From: Saccharicrinis sp963663905 | Lineage (GTDB): Bacteria > Bacteroidota > Bacteroidia > Bacteroidales > Marinilabiliaceae | Length of the DNA stretch: 64,000 nucleotides | Direction: 5' to 3' | NCBI GenBank assembly: GCA_963663905.2 | Contig: OY760657.1 | Coordinates: 1,116,001 to 1,180,000, forward strand | Part shown: piece after piece, positions 55,467-64,000 of the stretch | Position numbering within the stretch: the first letter of the stretch is position 1 | Layout: each line of letters starts with the position of its first letter | Position numbers and translations under genes: made by a program | Notes under the pieces: model-generated | The model's input: the letters and a program-made list of their open reading frames with translations, nothing else | What the model was told of the DNA's origin: nothing | The model's database searches: none

Positions 55467-57081
55467 AATTCCAATTATAGATCTATTTGCAGGACCAGGT
55501 GGTTTAGGTGAGGGTTTTTCATCATTACAAGATGAAAATGGAGAGCGAATATTTGATATTAAATTATCAATTGAAAAGGATGAAAATGCACATAAAACAT
55601 TAAGATTAAGAAGTTTTTATCGACAATTTAAGAAAGAGGAAGTTCCTGATTTATACTATATGTACATAAAAGAAAATGATAGTAAAAAAAAGGAGAGATT
55701 ATTCAAAGACCTTAAGGAAAAATATTATCAACAATGGGAAATTGCAGAAAATGAAGCTTGGCATTTCGAGCTTCCGTATCCACTTGAAAAAAAGAAAAAG
55801 GGTGAAAAGGAATATTACATCGGATATACGCAAAAGCAAATAGAGGAAAGACATCAGGAAATAGATACGAGAATTATCAACAATCTACCATTAGGAGAAG
55901 AATTTTTACTGATAGGAGGTCCGCCATGTCAGGCTTATTCATTGGTGGGGAGAGCAAGAAATCAAGGTATATCCGAAAAAGATCATCGTGTTCATCTTTA
56001 TAAGGAGTATTTAAGAATCATTGCTAAACACCACCCTGCAATATTTGTAATGGAAAATGTAAAAGGATTACTTTCTGCAGAAGTCAATGGTAATAAAGTA
56101 TTCGATCTTATTAAAAATGATTTACAGAATCCAAATTCTGTTTTCCCAGAGTTGAATTCTCCTCGATATAAGATATACTCATTTGTTAATGAGCCAGACG
56201 AATACGACAAGGATGGAAATCCTGTTTATTCAGAAAATAGAAAGTTTCTGATCGAGGCTGAAAAATATGGTGTTCCACAAAGGCGACATAGAGTAATATT
56301 GTTAGGAATCAGGGATGATTTTAATTATAGTGGAAAAAAAATCCTTATAAAAGCAAAAGAGGTTAAACTGGAAAATATTATTGGAAATTTACCTGCTATT
56401 AGAAGTGGTATTAGTCGCCAAATAGTTGGCAAGAATGAGAAGGATAATCATGTTTATGTAAAAATAGCGAATACTGAGAAAAATTGGTCAAATGCTGTTC
56501 TTGAATCAGTTAAAAAATTAACACACGAATTTCCAGGTTTAACAATAAAGGATTTTAATGATTTGCCAATTAGTCAGGGAGATAACTTTATTCCGGTAAA
56601 ATTGATTGAGAAAAACAATCCTATTTATAATTCATGGTATATGGATTCTAAACTAAATGGAGTTTTGAATCATGAAACAAGAACGCATTTAAAAGAAGAT
56701 TTATGTAGATATTTATTTTCTGCATTATACTTAAAAGAAAAGGGTGATTTTCCAAAATTGAGAGATTATCCGGATTGGTTACTACCTGAACATAAAAATG
56801 CAAAAGGAGGAAAGTTTGCTGATCGTTTCAGGACTCAGCGATCTGATATTCCGGCAACGACTGTAACCAGTCATATCTCCAAAGATGGTCATTATTTTAT
56901 TCATTATGATCCCAAACAGTGTAGAAGTTTGACAGTGCGGGAGGCAGCTCGTATTCAAACATTTCCTGACAATTATTATTTCTGTGGCACTCGTACTCAG
57001 CAATACCATCAAGTAGGTAATGCTGTACCTCCTTATTTGGCATATCAGTTAGCTGAAATTGTAAAAAAGATCTTTTTATGA
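55459..57081 (+). CDS. DNA (cytosine-5-)-methyltransferase, DISARM DrmMII-type candidate
   Basis: A 540-residue 5-cytosine methyltransferase. Motif I DLFAGPGGLGEGF (residues about 7-20), motif IV GGPPCQAYS with nucleophile Cys157, motif VI ENVKG (Glu199), motif VIII QRRHR (274-278) and motif X GNAVPPYLAYQLA near the end are present; the region between VIII and IX holds the target-recognition domain. The stretch between motifs I and IV is about 70 residues longer than in M.HhaI-type enzymes and is lysine/glutamate-rich. No restriction endonuclease follows. The presence of Vsr suggests a CCWGG-like target, and gene order suggests the protective methylase of a class 2 DISARM system. The stop codon overlaps the next start (ATGA). 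Confidence 0.92.
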   Translation: MSKIPIIDLFAGPGGLGEGFSSLQDENGERIFDIKLSIEKDENAHKTLRLRSFYRQFKKEEVPDLYYMYIKENDSKKKERLFKDLKEKYYQQWEIAENEAWHFELPYPLEKKKKGEKEYYIGYTQKQIEERHQEIDTRIINNLPLGEEFLLIGGPPCQAYSLVGRARNQGISEKDHRVHLYKEYLRIIAKHHPAIFVMENVKGLLSAEVNGNKVFDLIKNDLQNPNSVFPELNSPRYKIYSFVNEPDEYDKDGNPVYSENRKFLIEAEKYGVPQRRHRVILLGIRDDFNYSGKKILIKAKEVKLENIIGNLPAIRSGISRQIVGKNEKDNHVYVKIANTEKNWSNAVLESVKKLTHEFPGLTIKDFNDLPISQGDNFIPVKLIEKNNPIYNSWYMDSKLNGVLNHETRTHLKEDLCRYLFSALYLKEKGDFPKLRDYPDWLLPEHKNAKGGKFADRFRTQRSDIPATTVTSHISKDGHYFIHYDPKQCRSLTVREAARIQTFPDNYYFCGTRTQQYHQVGNAVPPYLAYQLAEIVKKIFL

Positions 57082-59849
57082 AGGAATATTTAAATAGTGC
57101 TAAAAAGCGATTCTTCCTCACTTTGGGTAAATATACTTTTAGCCCAATACTTCAATCTTCAGTTGCGCTTACGTTAGATTATTCTGAAGATTTGAAAAAT
57201 GGGGGTAAAAAAGAACCTTTGACTATATCTTTTCCCTCAAAAGGAAGTGTTGCATTATGGATATCTGTTCAATACCTTATCAATTTGTTTTTTGAAAATT
57301 ATTTTTATCAAAGTGAAAATAGAATAAAGGAATTAGGTTTAAAGCGTGGTGATAAAATTGATATTTTTTCAACTACTGCAATTTTTCAAGGAATAGAAAG
57401 TGAAACAGGTAAACTTATCATATCGTTTGCTGATGGAGTCCAAGCTTTTAGTGCATTTCGAAATAGTCAGTTCATTAATCTGGCAAGAAAGAATATGGTC
57501 AATAATTATAAACATTATTGTAAAAAGAAAGAAAACTTCATAAACAAAAGAAATGCACTAACTCAAATTCTTGGCTTAGATCTTAATCCAAATTTTGAAG
57601 CTTTACACTCAAAAGTAATATTAATATCAGGAAGAGGGAAAGCCGGATTGTTCAAAAATATATTGAAAGAATCAATTGTTTACGATGAGAGTTTAGCTAA
57701 TACAATCTTACTGGATAAGAATTTATTGATTTTCCCTGATTTCAATTGTTTTGAAGGATTAGTTAGTCCTGATTTAGATAAGAATTCTGATTTTTTCATA
57801 AAAGCAGTTAGACAAATCATGACTTTGATTCAAATTGATAATGATGAAGTAATATATTTAAAGGAGGATATTCTCCAAAGCATAGATCACTCACTAAAAA
57901 CCGAAACATTTGTTGATACTTATCAAAAGCTTGTTAATTTATTACTTGATATTGATCCTTTAGAGTCTCTTGGCATAAAACTTCAAAATCTATTTAAATA
58001 TCATCCTGGTATCGAACAAAGTTTATTAAAAGGTTTATCTGCCGTAGTTATTAATGAAGTACAGCTTATAAATGAATATCCAAAAACAATACAGTATCTG
58101 CTAAATCTTAAAATACCCGTAATTGTAATAGGAGATAGAGTTATAAGTGATTTTAAAGAGTTAGATATTTACAAAACAGTCTTCAACTCTGAGGAGTATA
58201 AAAACTCTTTTCGATTTATATGGGAACAAGATAAGATAAAACACTTATGTCTTGAATATGATGATGGTTCAAAATACATAGATCATAATATTAACAATTT
58301 AGCATTACAATCGTCAGTTCAAAAAGTTGAGATTATTGAGTTTGGTGCAAATAGTTTTGATAATATTTTTAGTTTTTTTGAATCCAGAACTTTTCTTGAT
58401 GAACTTACTGAATATGAATTGCTTCAAAAAGGATTTTATCAATTGTTAAGGCCAACTCTTTATATGATAAAAAACTCATTAGAAGGAAGTAATTATTGTA
58501 ATTGCATAAAACATATAGAAAGTTTTGAGAATATCTTTAATGATTCAAGCAGTGGATTAACTGATGGTATAATACACAGAGTTCAAAAAGAAATATGTGA
58601 ATTAAAGAGTTATTGCCTTTCAGGCAATCAGCCTAAAGAATTCCAAGCGTCAATTAGTGATTTATTTTTCCAGGATATTTGTATTGAAGAAGATGGTTAT
58701 ACAATTCCTTATGCCTTAAATTCTGACAAAGTATCACATTATAATTGTATTAATGATGATTTTAAATCGATAACGTTTATCGGGTACCCGTATAGAGAAT
58801 ATTATTTTAAACATATAGAAGGAAGTGTTTTTACAAATATACTTCCTTCTATAAAAATTTTATTAAACGAATGCGAATCAGCTATCACAAAAGGGTTTTT
58901 ATTTAGAAAATTCAAACTTGGATTTTTCATTGAAAAATACCCTGATAGTATTAGTCATCTTGATAATCAAAGAATAAAAACAATCGAGCAAATACATTCA
59001 AAACTAAAAAAACTGTTTATTGAAGAAAAAAGCAATAATAATGAAGAAATAGAAAACATTGTCGATGAGTTTGATGGATTTGAAAGGATGTTAAATGATA
59101 TTAGGTATTCAGAATATAACAGTTCTTCAAAATCTTCTGAAGAAAATGGCAGATATCTATTGAATTGTAATGTATTACATTTTGAAAATGCAAATTATTT
59201 GTTCCTACCTCATAAATGGAAGATACTGCTGTTAAAAGAATCTCATACTGGAGTATTTAACTCATTAGATTGTAGGATTAATGATATTTCAGTAGGTGAT
59301 ATTGCTGTTGTGGTTAATGTGTCAAGAAAATCGATTAGTAAATACCTGGAAAAGTCGGGATCGATGTCAATTTATAATCAAACTTTGGATATCTGGAAAA
59401 ACATCCTACATGAAGAATATGTAAAAAATAACGATATCAATAAATTAGTTAAAAACCTGCAACACGCAAATGATGAAAATAATTTATCTGGCAGTCCGGA
59501 AATATATAATATAATTAGGTGGCTACATGATGAAATGATTTTAGCACCAGCATTTGAAAACCTTGAAATGATTTTAGCACTAAAATACCCAAAAGAAGAC
59601 ATAGGGTTAAAAGCAAAAGAAATACTAGGTGCAAAAAAGATAATTCTTAAAGCAAAAAATCGATTGGACAGAGCCGTTAAAGATAAATTATCAAGAACTA
59701 TCACTGTTTCAAATAAAGACTTGGAAGATAATTTTCAAATTGAAGTCGAAGGGATTCAAGTAAAAGGGCAAAAAGCCGAAATTATTGGTGTTGAAAAAAG
59801 AAAAGATTTATTAATAGAATATCATTCAACTATGAAATTTTATAAATGA
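57078..59849 (+). CDS. drmE: Large protein of unknown function in DrmE position
   Basis: A 923-residue cytosolic protein. I do not recognise a characterised fold with certainty. Visible elements are a possible degenerate P-loop (VILISGRGKAGLFK, about 175-190), a Walker-B-like strand ending in acid (AVVINEVQLINEYPKTIQYLLNLKIPVIVIGD, about 320-350), and long helical tracts to the C-terminus, where basic LKAKNRLDRAVKDKLSRT precedes the end. A helicase- or STAND-like ancestry is possible. It overlaps the methylase gene by four bases and is one base from the NERD-helicase gene. In class 2 DISARM, drmE sits between drmMII and drmA and has a similar size and no known function, so the symbol is given from context and size rather than from sequence recognition. 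Confidence 0.5.
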   Translation: MKEYLNSAKKRFFLTLGKYTFSPILQSSVALTLDYSEDLKNGGKKEPLTISFPSKGSVALWISVQYLINLFFENYFYQSENRIKELGLKRGDKIDIFSTTAIFQGIESETGKLIISFADGVQAFSAFRNSQFINLARKNMVNNYKHYCKKKENFINKRNALTQILGLDLNPNFEALHSKVILISGRGKAGLFKNILKESIVYDESLANTILLDKNLLIFPDFNCFEGLVSPDLDKNSDFFIKAVRQIMTLIQIDNDEVIYLKEDILQSIDHSLKTETFVDTYQKLVNLLLDIDPLESLGIKLQNLFKYHPGIEQSLLKGLSAVVINEVQLINEYPKTIQYLLNLKIPVIVIGDRVISDFKELDIYKTVFNSEEYKNSFRFIWEQDKIKHLCLEYDDGSKYIDHNINNLALQSSVQKVEIIEFGANSFDNIFSFFESRTFLDELTEYELLQKGFYQLLRPTLYMIKNSLEGSNYCNCIKHIESFENIFNDSSSGLTDGIIHRVQKEICELKSYCLSGNQPKEFQASISDLFFQDICIEEDGYTIPYALNSDKVSHYNCINDDFKSITFIGYPYREYYFKHIEGSVFTNILPSIKILLNECESAITKGFLFRKFKLGFFIEKYPDSISHLDNQRIKTIEQIHSKLKKLFIEEKSNNNEEIENIVDEFDGFERMLNDIRYSEYNSSSKSSEENGRYLLNCNVLHFENANYLFLPHKWKILLLKESHTGVFNSLDCRINDISVGDIAVVVNVSRKSISKYLEKSGSMSIYNQTLDIWKNILHEEYVKNNDINKLVKNLQHANDENNLSGSPEIYNIIRWLHDEMILAPAFENLEMILALKYPKEDIGLKAKEILGAKKIILKAKNRLDRAVKDKLSRTITVSNKDLEDNFQIEVEGIQVKGQKAEIIGVEKRKDLLIEYHSTMKFYK

Positions 59850-59850
59850 T

Positions 59851-61581
59851 ATGATTGTACCTAATAGTATAGATAGTAATAGCTCTGGCGGCGAAAAAGC
59901 TGTTTTCAGACATTTTAGTAATGATGTAAATTCAAATAATTTTATCATTCTTCATTCTTTATTTGTAGCAAAACATTTAACCCGTATATCAGGGGAACTT
60001 GATTTCTTAGTATTAGCACCCGGGTTAGGCATATTTGCTTTGGAAGTAAAACATGGTAGGGTTGAAAGAGAATCTGGAATTTGGAAATTTACGAACAGAC
60101 ATAATAAAGTAACTACTTCTACTATTGGCCCATTTAGACAGGTCAACGATACCATGCATTCACTAAGGAATTATTTGCTTGATTTAACAAAAGGTCGTCA
60201 AAAACTACAGACGAAAATTAACAAGTATATGTTTGGGTGTGGTGTTATGTTTACCGGGTTAGATGAATTTTATGATTATGGTACAGAAGCTGAGCCATGG
60301 CAAATATTTACAAGAAGTGGTTTCAGAGCACCAGCTAGTCATTATATTAGTGCTCTTTCAAAAGGTTTTCATGAAAAGTATAAAAATAAACATTGGTACG
60401 ATGTGAATTCTTCAAGACCGACTAAGGAAGATTGTGATACATTATATAAATTGCTACGAGGTGACTTTCACTATAATTACTCAAATCTTAATCAAATCCT
60501 AGACGAAGAGAATGTTATTGCTCATTTCACAGAAGAACAATTTGAGTTATTATCCTTTCTTGGATACAATGATAGAGGTTTAATCCAGGGAGGTGCAGGG
60601 ACTGGAAAAACCCTAATGGCTACAGAATGGTTTCAAAGAAACAGTTCTGATAATTTTAAAATAGGTTTTTTCTGTTTTAACAAAAAACTTGGTCATAGAC
60701 TAAATGCAGAAATTACTCAATGCATAAATGTTGAAAATGTAGGTTCTTTTATTGGAAATATGCATAGCTATATGATATCTCAAACCAAATTAACTCCACC
60801 TGGCATTGACCAAAGTCAATTCTATAATACGGATTTACCTCTTCAATGTCTGATTGAAAATGAAGTCCTTTCAGAACAGGATAAGTTTGATATGTTAATA
60901 ATTGATGAAGCTCAGGATCTTATGTCTGAATCATATATTGATGTTTTTGATAGTATGTTAAAAGGTGGTATTGCAAAAGGTAAGTGGGTAATGTTCGGTG
61001 ATTTTTGCAATCAACTAATATACCAAAGAAATCCTGATGCTATTATAAATCAGGTATCAAGTGTATCTGCATTTACACGAATACCGCCATTAAAAATCAA
61101 CTGTAGAAATAGCAAGAACATTGTTCTTTATAACCATACAACTACAGGTTGTGAAAAGCAATTAAGTCCAGAAGGCATGATTCAAGGAGAACATGTAGAA
61201 CATTTTTTTCCAGCTAAGTCAAAAGTTGCATTTAAAGTTGATGAAATAATAAAGCAATTACTGAACAAGAAGGTGCCACTTAGTAAAATCACTGTTTTGA
61301 CAAAAAAAAGTATTGAAAAGAGTGAACTACTTACATCTAAAGAAGCTCAGAGTTGGAAAAAGGAAGGTCTTGAATTTTCTACTATTCATTCTTACAAAGG
61401 ACTTGAAAACTCATTTGTAATTGTTTCAGAATTCGATGAACTAGAATCAGACTATGCAACTAGTCTGTTGTATATTGGAATAAGCAGAGCAAAATTAAAA
61501 CTATTTCTTGTTTTAGATAGTGAATTGGAAAAGTCTTATAATCAATTATTAGCTACTAGAATAAAAAACTTTCAGGTATGA
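59851..61581 (+). CDS. NERD-nuclease domain fused to UvrD/Rep-type superfamily 1 helicase
   Basis: A 576-residue protein. The N-terminal NERD (nuclease-related) domain covers about residues 14-130: GEKAVFRHFSND, then GELDFLVLAPGLGIFALEVKHG with the D-x(n)-E-x-K nuclease arrangement. The helicase part follows: Walker A GAGTGKT (248-254), Walker B DEAQD (352-356), GDFCNQLIY, and the C-terminal TIHSYKGLENSFVIV and LLYIGISRAK motifs of UvrD-like enzymes. It probably translocates on DNA and cuts it. It is not a standard DISARM component, yet its start is one base after drmE and its stop overlaps the next start by four bases, so it is translationally coupled into this operon. Confidence 0.88.
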   Translation: MIVPNSIDSNSSGGEKAVFRHFSNDVNSNNFIILHSLFVAKHLTRISGELDFLVLAPGLGIFALEVKHGRVERESGIWKFTNRHNKVTTSTIGPFRQVNDTMHSLRNYLLDLTKGRQKLQTKINKYMFGCGVMFTGLDEFYDYGTEAEPWQIFTRSGFRAPASHYISALSKGFHEKYKNKHWYDVNSSRPTKEDCDTLYKLLRGDFHYNYSNLNQILDEENVIAHFTEEQFELLSFLGYNDRGLIQGGAGTGKTLMATEWFQRNSSDNFKIGFFCFNKKLGHRLNAEITQCINVENVGSFIGNMHSYMISQTKLTPPGIDQSQFYNTDLPLQCLIENEVLSEQDKFDMLIIDEAQDLMSESYIDVFDSMLKGGIAKGKWVMFGDFCNQLIYQRNPDAIINQVSSVSAFTRIPPLKINCRNSKNIVLYNHTTTGCEKQLSPEGMIQGEHVEHFFPAKSKVAFKVDEIIKQLLNKKVPLSKITVLTKKSIEKSELLTSKEAQSWKKEGLEFSTIHSYKGLENSFVIVSEFDELESDYATSLLYIGISRAKLKLFLVLDSELEKSYNQLLATRIKNFQV

Positions 61582-64000
61582 GAGATCAAATTATAGAGGA
61601 CATAATAAAAGAGGTATGTGGCCCAGATCTTCATCCTGCATATAAAGATGCAGTAACAGGAGAAGAAATATTACTTGAGCGAGTTCATGGTTCCCCTAAG
61701 CTTAGATATGGTGCGGGGATGTTATATCCTCAAGCAACTAATATTGCAGAGAATGATGAAGGGAATACCTCTGATGAAGAAAATGAAGAACCTAAAGATG
61801 ATGTATCAGAAAGTGGCAAAGATTTTCAATCAATGGGGAGCTTAAGTGAACATAGTGATTCAGATGAATCAATTGGTCTGGCAAACGAATTTCTTCCTTC
61901 TGCTATGGGCTTCACTTGTAAACTTAAAATATGCAAAAATAAAATAACACTTAATGTAAATTCTGCCTGGTATCAAAGATCCGAAGAAGGAGTTGCAGAA
62001 AAAAGGCTTACTAATGATGGTTCTGGATATGAGGATAATCATAGAATAAATATAGATAATGAAGGTAATAAAATCATTACAGATGAAGTCGTATTACGTA
62101 ATAATTGGGTAAGACGACCTATTTCTGTAGATCCCATTGAATTGAATATAGAAAACATTGCCTCTGGCAAAGGAAAAGTATTTGAAAAAATCTTAATTCA
62201 TACTCCATGGAATCAAGAACAAAAATGGCTTACATTACAAATTTATAATCGTTCCAGAAAAGAGAATCTTGATAAAGGAGAATGTATTATAACAGTTACG
62301 ATTATTAATAATGTAAGCGCAACTGGTAATCAAGCAGAAGACGATAGATCGATTCTTTTTCAGAATCAAATCTCATTAACAGATAATGAGGGTGGTGCTA
62401 TACTTTCATATGATGAACGGAATTCAGCAAATGATACTGATGAAGAAAAGGAATTGCATCTTCTATATCGTAATATGAAGACTTATGGCATTGGGCATGG
62501 TTGTTCAATTCAATGGGATGAAACTGATAATTTTGTACAAACATTGTCAACTACAGTAATCCCCGTATACGAATTACCTCAAGTGTCTCCAACTCAACAT
62601 GTAAACTTGAGCATGTTTCAGCTGTCTGATCTTGGAGACTGGAAATTAGGAAAAGAAAGCTTAAAACAATTAATTGATAATTATAGAAATTGGATTGATG
62701 ATTTAAATGAATCAATTAAAACTCTGGATGCTGTATTTTTATCTGCAGCACACAGGAATATACATAAGTGTAAAACTAATCTGGCAAGAATTGAAGAAGG
62801 CGTTAATATTCTACTTGAAAACGATATAGATTCTGATGTAGTTAAGTGTTTCCGATGGATGAATAGGGCTATGCTTTGGCAACAACAAAGAGCAAAAACA
62901 CCAAGAAGAGAATGGATTAAAAAAGGAAATAAAAACAATTCATCATATAATTTAGAACCCTTAGCTCCAGGAAGTCAGAGACATTATTCCTTAGAAGAGT
63001 TTCACGAAGATAAATATAGTGGTAAGTGGAGACCTTTCCAGATTGCATTTGTTCTTATGAATATAAAATCAATTTGGAATCAAGTATCAGAAGAACGTGA
63101 TATTGTTGATCTTATTTGGTTTCCAACAGGGGGAGGTAAAACTGAGGCTTATCTTGGGTTAGCTGGGTTTTCAATTTTTACCAGAAGGATTAAAGGGAAA
63201 GAGTTGATGGATTTTGATTTATATGGAGGTACTTCAATATTAATGAGGTATACGCTACGTCTCCTTACCACTCAACAATATGAAAGAGCATCATCTTTAA
63301 TTTGTGCCTGTGAATTAATTAGAAAAGAGAGCCAAAATGAATTGGAACTTGGTCCGGTTCCAATATCAATTGGACTTTGGGTTGGAGGCGCTTCTACTCC
63401 CAATAAAAGAAGTGATGCAAACAAGTTATTTAAACAATTAAATGGTGAGAACTCCAAATTCGCTGAATATAATTTGATAGTAATGAAATGCCCTTGTTGC
63501 GGAGCGGCAATCGGAAAATTAAAAGAACCATCTCAGAATAAAAAAATCACAGGAGTTCACCAGACTGAAGGTAATGAAAATACAGCAAGAGTTTATTTCT
63601 CCTGTGAAAATCCCAATTGTGAATTTTACGAAAAGGAACTGCCTTTATATGTTGTTGATGATGATATTTTTGAATTTTGTCCAACGTTGGTTTTAGGTAC
63701 AGTGGATAAATTTGCTATGATACCATGGAAATCCGAATCTGGCAATTTATTCGGATTTAGACGCAATGGTATTCAAGAGAGAATTACCCCACCGGAGTTA
63801 GTAATACAAGATGAATTACATCTGATATCGGGTCCTTTAGGAACTATTGTTGGACTATATGAAAGCTTGGTTCTTACTCTTTGTAATAACTATGGATGTA
63901 CTTCACCTCCATTCTTTTCAGACAAATTTATTAAACCGAAGATCATAGCATCATCAGCAACAATTAGTCGTGCTGGCGAACAGGTGAAAGCATTATACGC
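61578..64000 (+). CDS. drmA: DrmA-like DISARM helicase, 3' end beyond the window
   Basis: Open from ATG 61578 to the window end: 807 visible codons of a protein that in this family is about 1100-1300 residues. Residues about 50-95 are strongly acidic and look disordered. The helicase core shows Walker A FPTGGGKTEAYLG (515-527) and a motif II variant DELH (745-748, VIQDELHLISGPLG), followed by the motif III IIASSATIS. Between motifs I and II lies a zinc-ribbon-like cysteine set, CPCC (638-641) and C-x4-C (676-681). The IWFPTGGGKTEAYLGL and QDELHLISGPLG sequences are characteristic of DrmA. It shares a four-base overlap with the NERD-helicase gene. Confidence 0.75.
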   Translation, partial: MRDQIIEDIIKEVCGPDLHPAYKDAVTGEEILLERVHGSPKLRYGAGMLYPQATNIAENDEGNTSDEENEEPKDDVSESGKDFQSMGSLSEHSDSDESIGLANEFLPSAMGFTCKLKICKNKITLNVNSAWYQRSEEGVAEKRLTNDGSGYEDNHRINIDNEGNKIITDEVVLRNNWVRRPISVDPIELNIENIASGKGKVFEKILIHTPWNQEQKWLTLQIYNRSRKENLDKGECIITVTIINNVSATGNQAEDDRSILFQNQISLTDNEGGAILSYDERNSANDTDEEKELHLLYRNMKTYGIGHGCSIQWDETDNFVQTLSTTVIPVYELPQVSPTQHVNLSMFQLSDLGDWKLGKESLKQLIDNYRNWIDDLNESIKTLDAVFLSAAHRNIHKCKTNLARIEEGVNILLENDIDSDVVKCFRWMNRAMLWQQQRAKTPRREWIKKGNKNNSSYNLEPLAPGSQRHYSLEEFHEDKYSGKWRPFQIAFVLMNIKSIWNQVSEERDIVDLIWFPTGGGKTEAYLGLAGFSIFTRRIKGKELMDFDLYGGTSILMRYTLRLLTTQQYERASSLICACELIRKESQNELELGPVPISIGLWVGGASTPNKRSDANKLFKQLNGENSKFAEYNLIVMKCPCCGAAIGKLKEPSQNKKITGVHQTEGNENTARVYFSCENPNCEFYEKELPLYVVDDDIFEFCPTLVLGTVDKFAMIPWKSESGNLFGFRRNGIQERITPPELVIQDELHLISGPLGTIVGLYESLVLTLCNNYGCTSPPFFSDKFIKPKIIASSATISRAGEQVKALY

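Noticed and set aside
55044..57081. Simple type II restriction-modification system
   Set aside because: Vsr and methylase are present, but no restriction endonuclease gene is adjacent; the genes are coupled to large helicase-type genes instead.
59378..59704. 108-codon minus-strand frame in the DrmE-position gene
   Set aside because: Antisense shadow of a coupled operon gene with no credible start or family.
62681..62938. 85-codon minus-strand frame in the DrmA-like gene
   Set aside because: The plus-strand frame from 61578 is open throughout and contains recognisable helicase motifs.

Overview
The window looks like a piece of a Bacteroidota chromosome, probably a marine or anaerobic Bacteroidales/Marinilabiliales-type organism. 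The evidence is an AT-rich base composition, a SusC/SusD pair driven by an ECF sigma/FecR module, many lipoprotein signal peptides, TAnnTTTG-type -7 promoter elements, and Bacteroidota-restricted families such as DUF6266 and an RteC-like protein. The species assignment is inference. No rRNA, tRNA or CRISPR array was seen.

Region 1 (1-34.6 kb) is a large polysaccharide-utilization locus for a rhamnose- and arabinose-containing, methyl- and acetyl-esterified pectin. In order it holds a sialidase-like propeller (cut by the left edge), an acetylxylan-esterase-like hydrolase, a TIM-barrel isomerase lipoprotein, a beta-helix hydrolase, an L-rhamnose mutarotase lipoprotein, a Gfo/Idh/MocA oxidoreductase, a sodium:solute symporter, a CE8 pectinesterase, a stray SET-domain protein, a GH78 rhamnosidase, a GH127 beta-L-arabinofuranosidase, ECF sigma + FecR + SusC + SusD, an alpha-glucuronidase-like protein, a GH2/malectin protein, a GH43/32-like propeller and a GH2 beta-galactosidase. 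SusC/SusD would import oligosaccharides, the lipoproteins and secreted enzymes would cut them, and mutarotase, isomerase and symporter would handle the released sugars. Four copies of a LacI-type palindrome (TGWAAACGWTTACA) precede two of the operons.

Region 2 (35-44.2 kb) is housekeeping and redox/signalling: a degenerate isochorismatase-like protein, an orphan histidine kinase, a Crp/Fnr regulator divergent from a CoA-disulfide-reductase/rhodanese fusion across a perfect FNR-type box, a second histidine kinase broken by an in-frame amber codon, a STAS-like protein, PpnP nucleoside phosphorylase and a SatP/YaaH acetate transporter.

Region 3 (44.2-54.9 kb) is gene-poor accessory DNA: scattered small orphan genes (DUF2695, DUF2007, RDD, GNAT, small membrane proteins), of which two look damaged; an RteC-like gene; about 1.4 kb carrying three copies of a long hairpin-rich repeat; a short glycosyltransferase-like fragment; a DUF6266 gene; and a hairpin-rich AT tract.

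Region 4 (55-64 kb) is a tightly packed defence operon: vsr, a 5-cytosine DNA methyltransferase, a 923-residue DrmE-like protein, a NERD-nuclease/UvrD-type helicase, and a DrmA-like helicase running off the right edge. The gene order is that of class 2 DISARM (drmMII-drmE-drmA-...), but with a Vsr endonuclease at the front and a NERD-helicase inserted between drmE and drmA. This expanded arrangement is the most interesting part of the window; drmB and drmC would be expected just beyond it.
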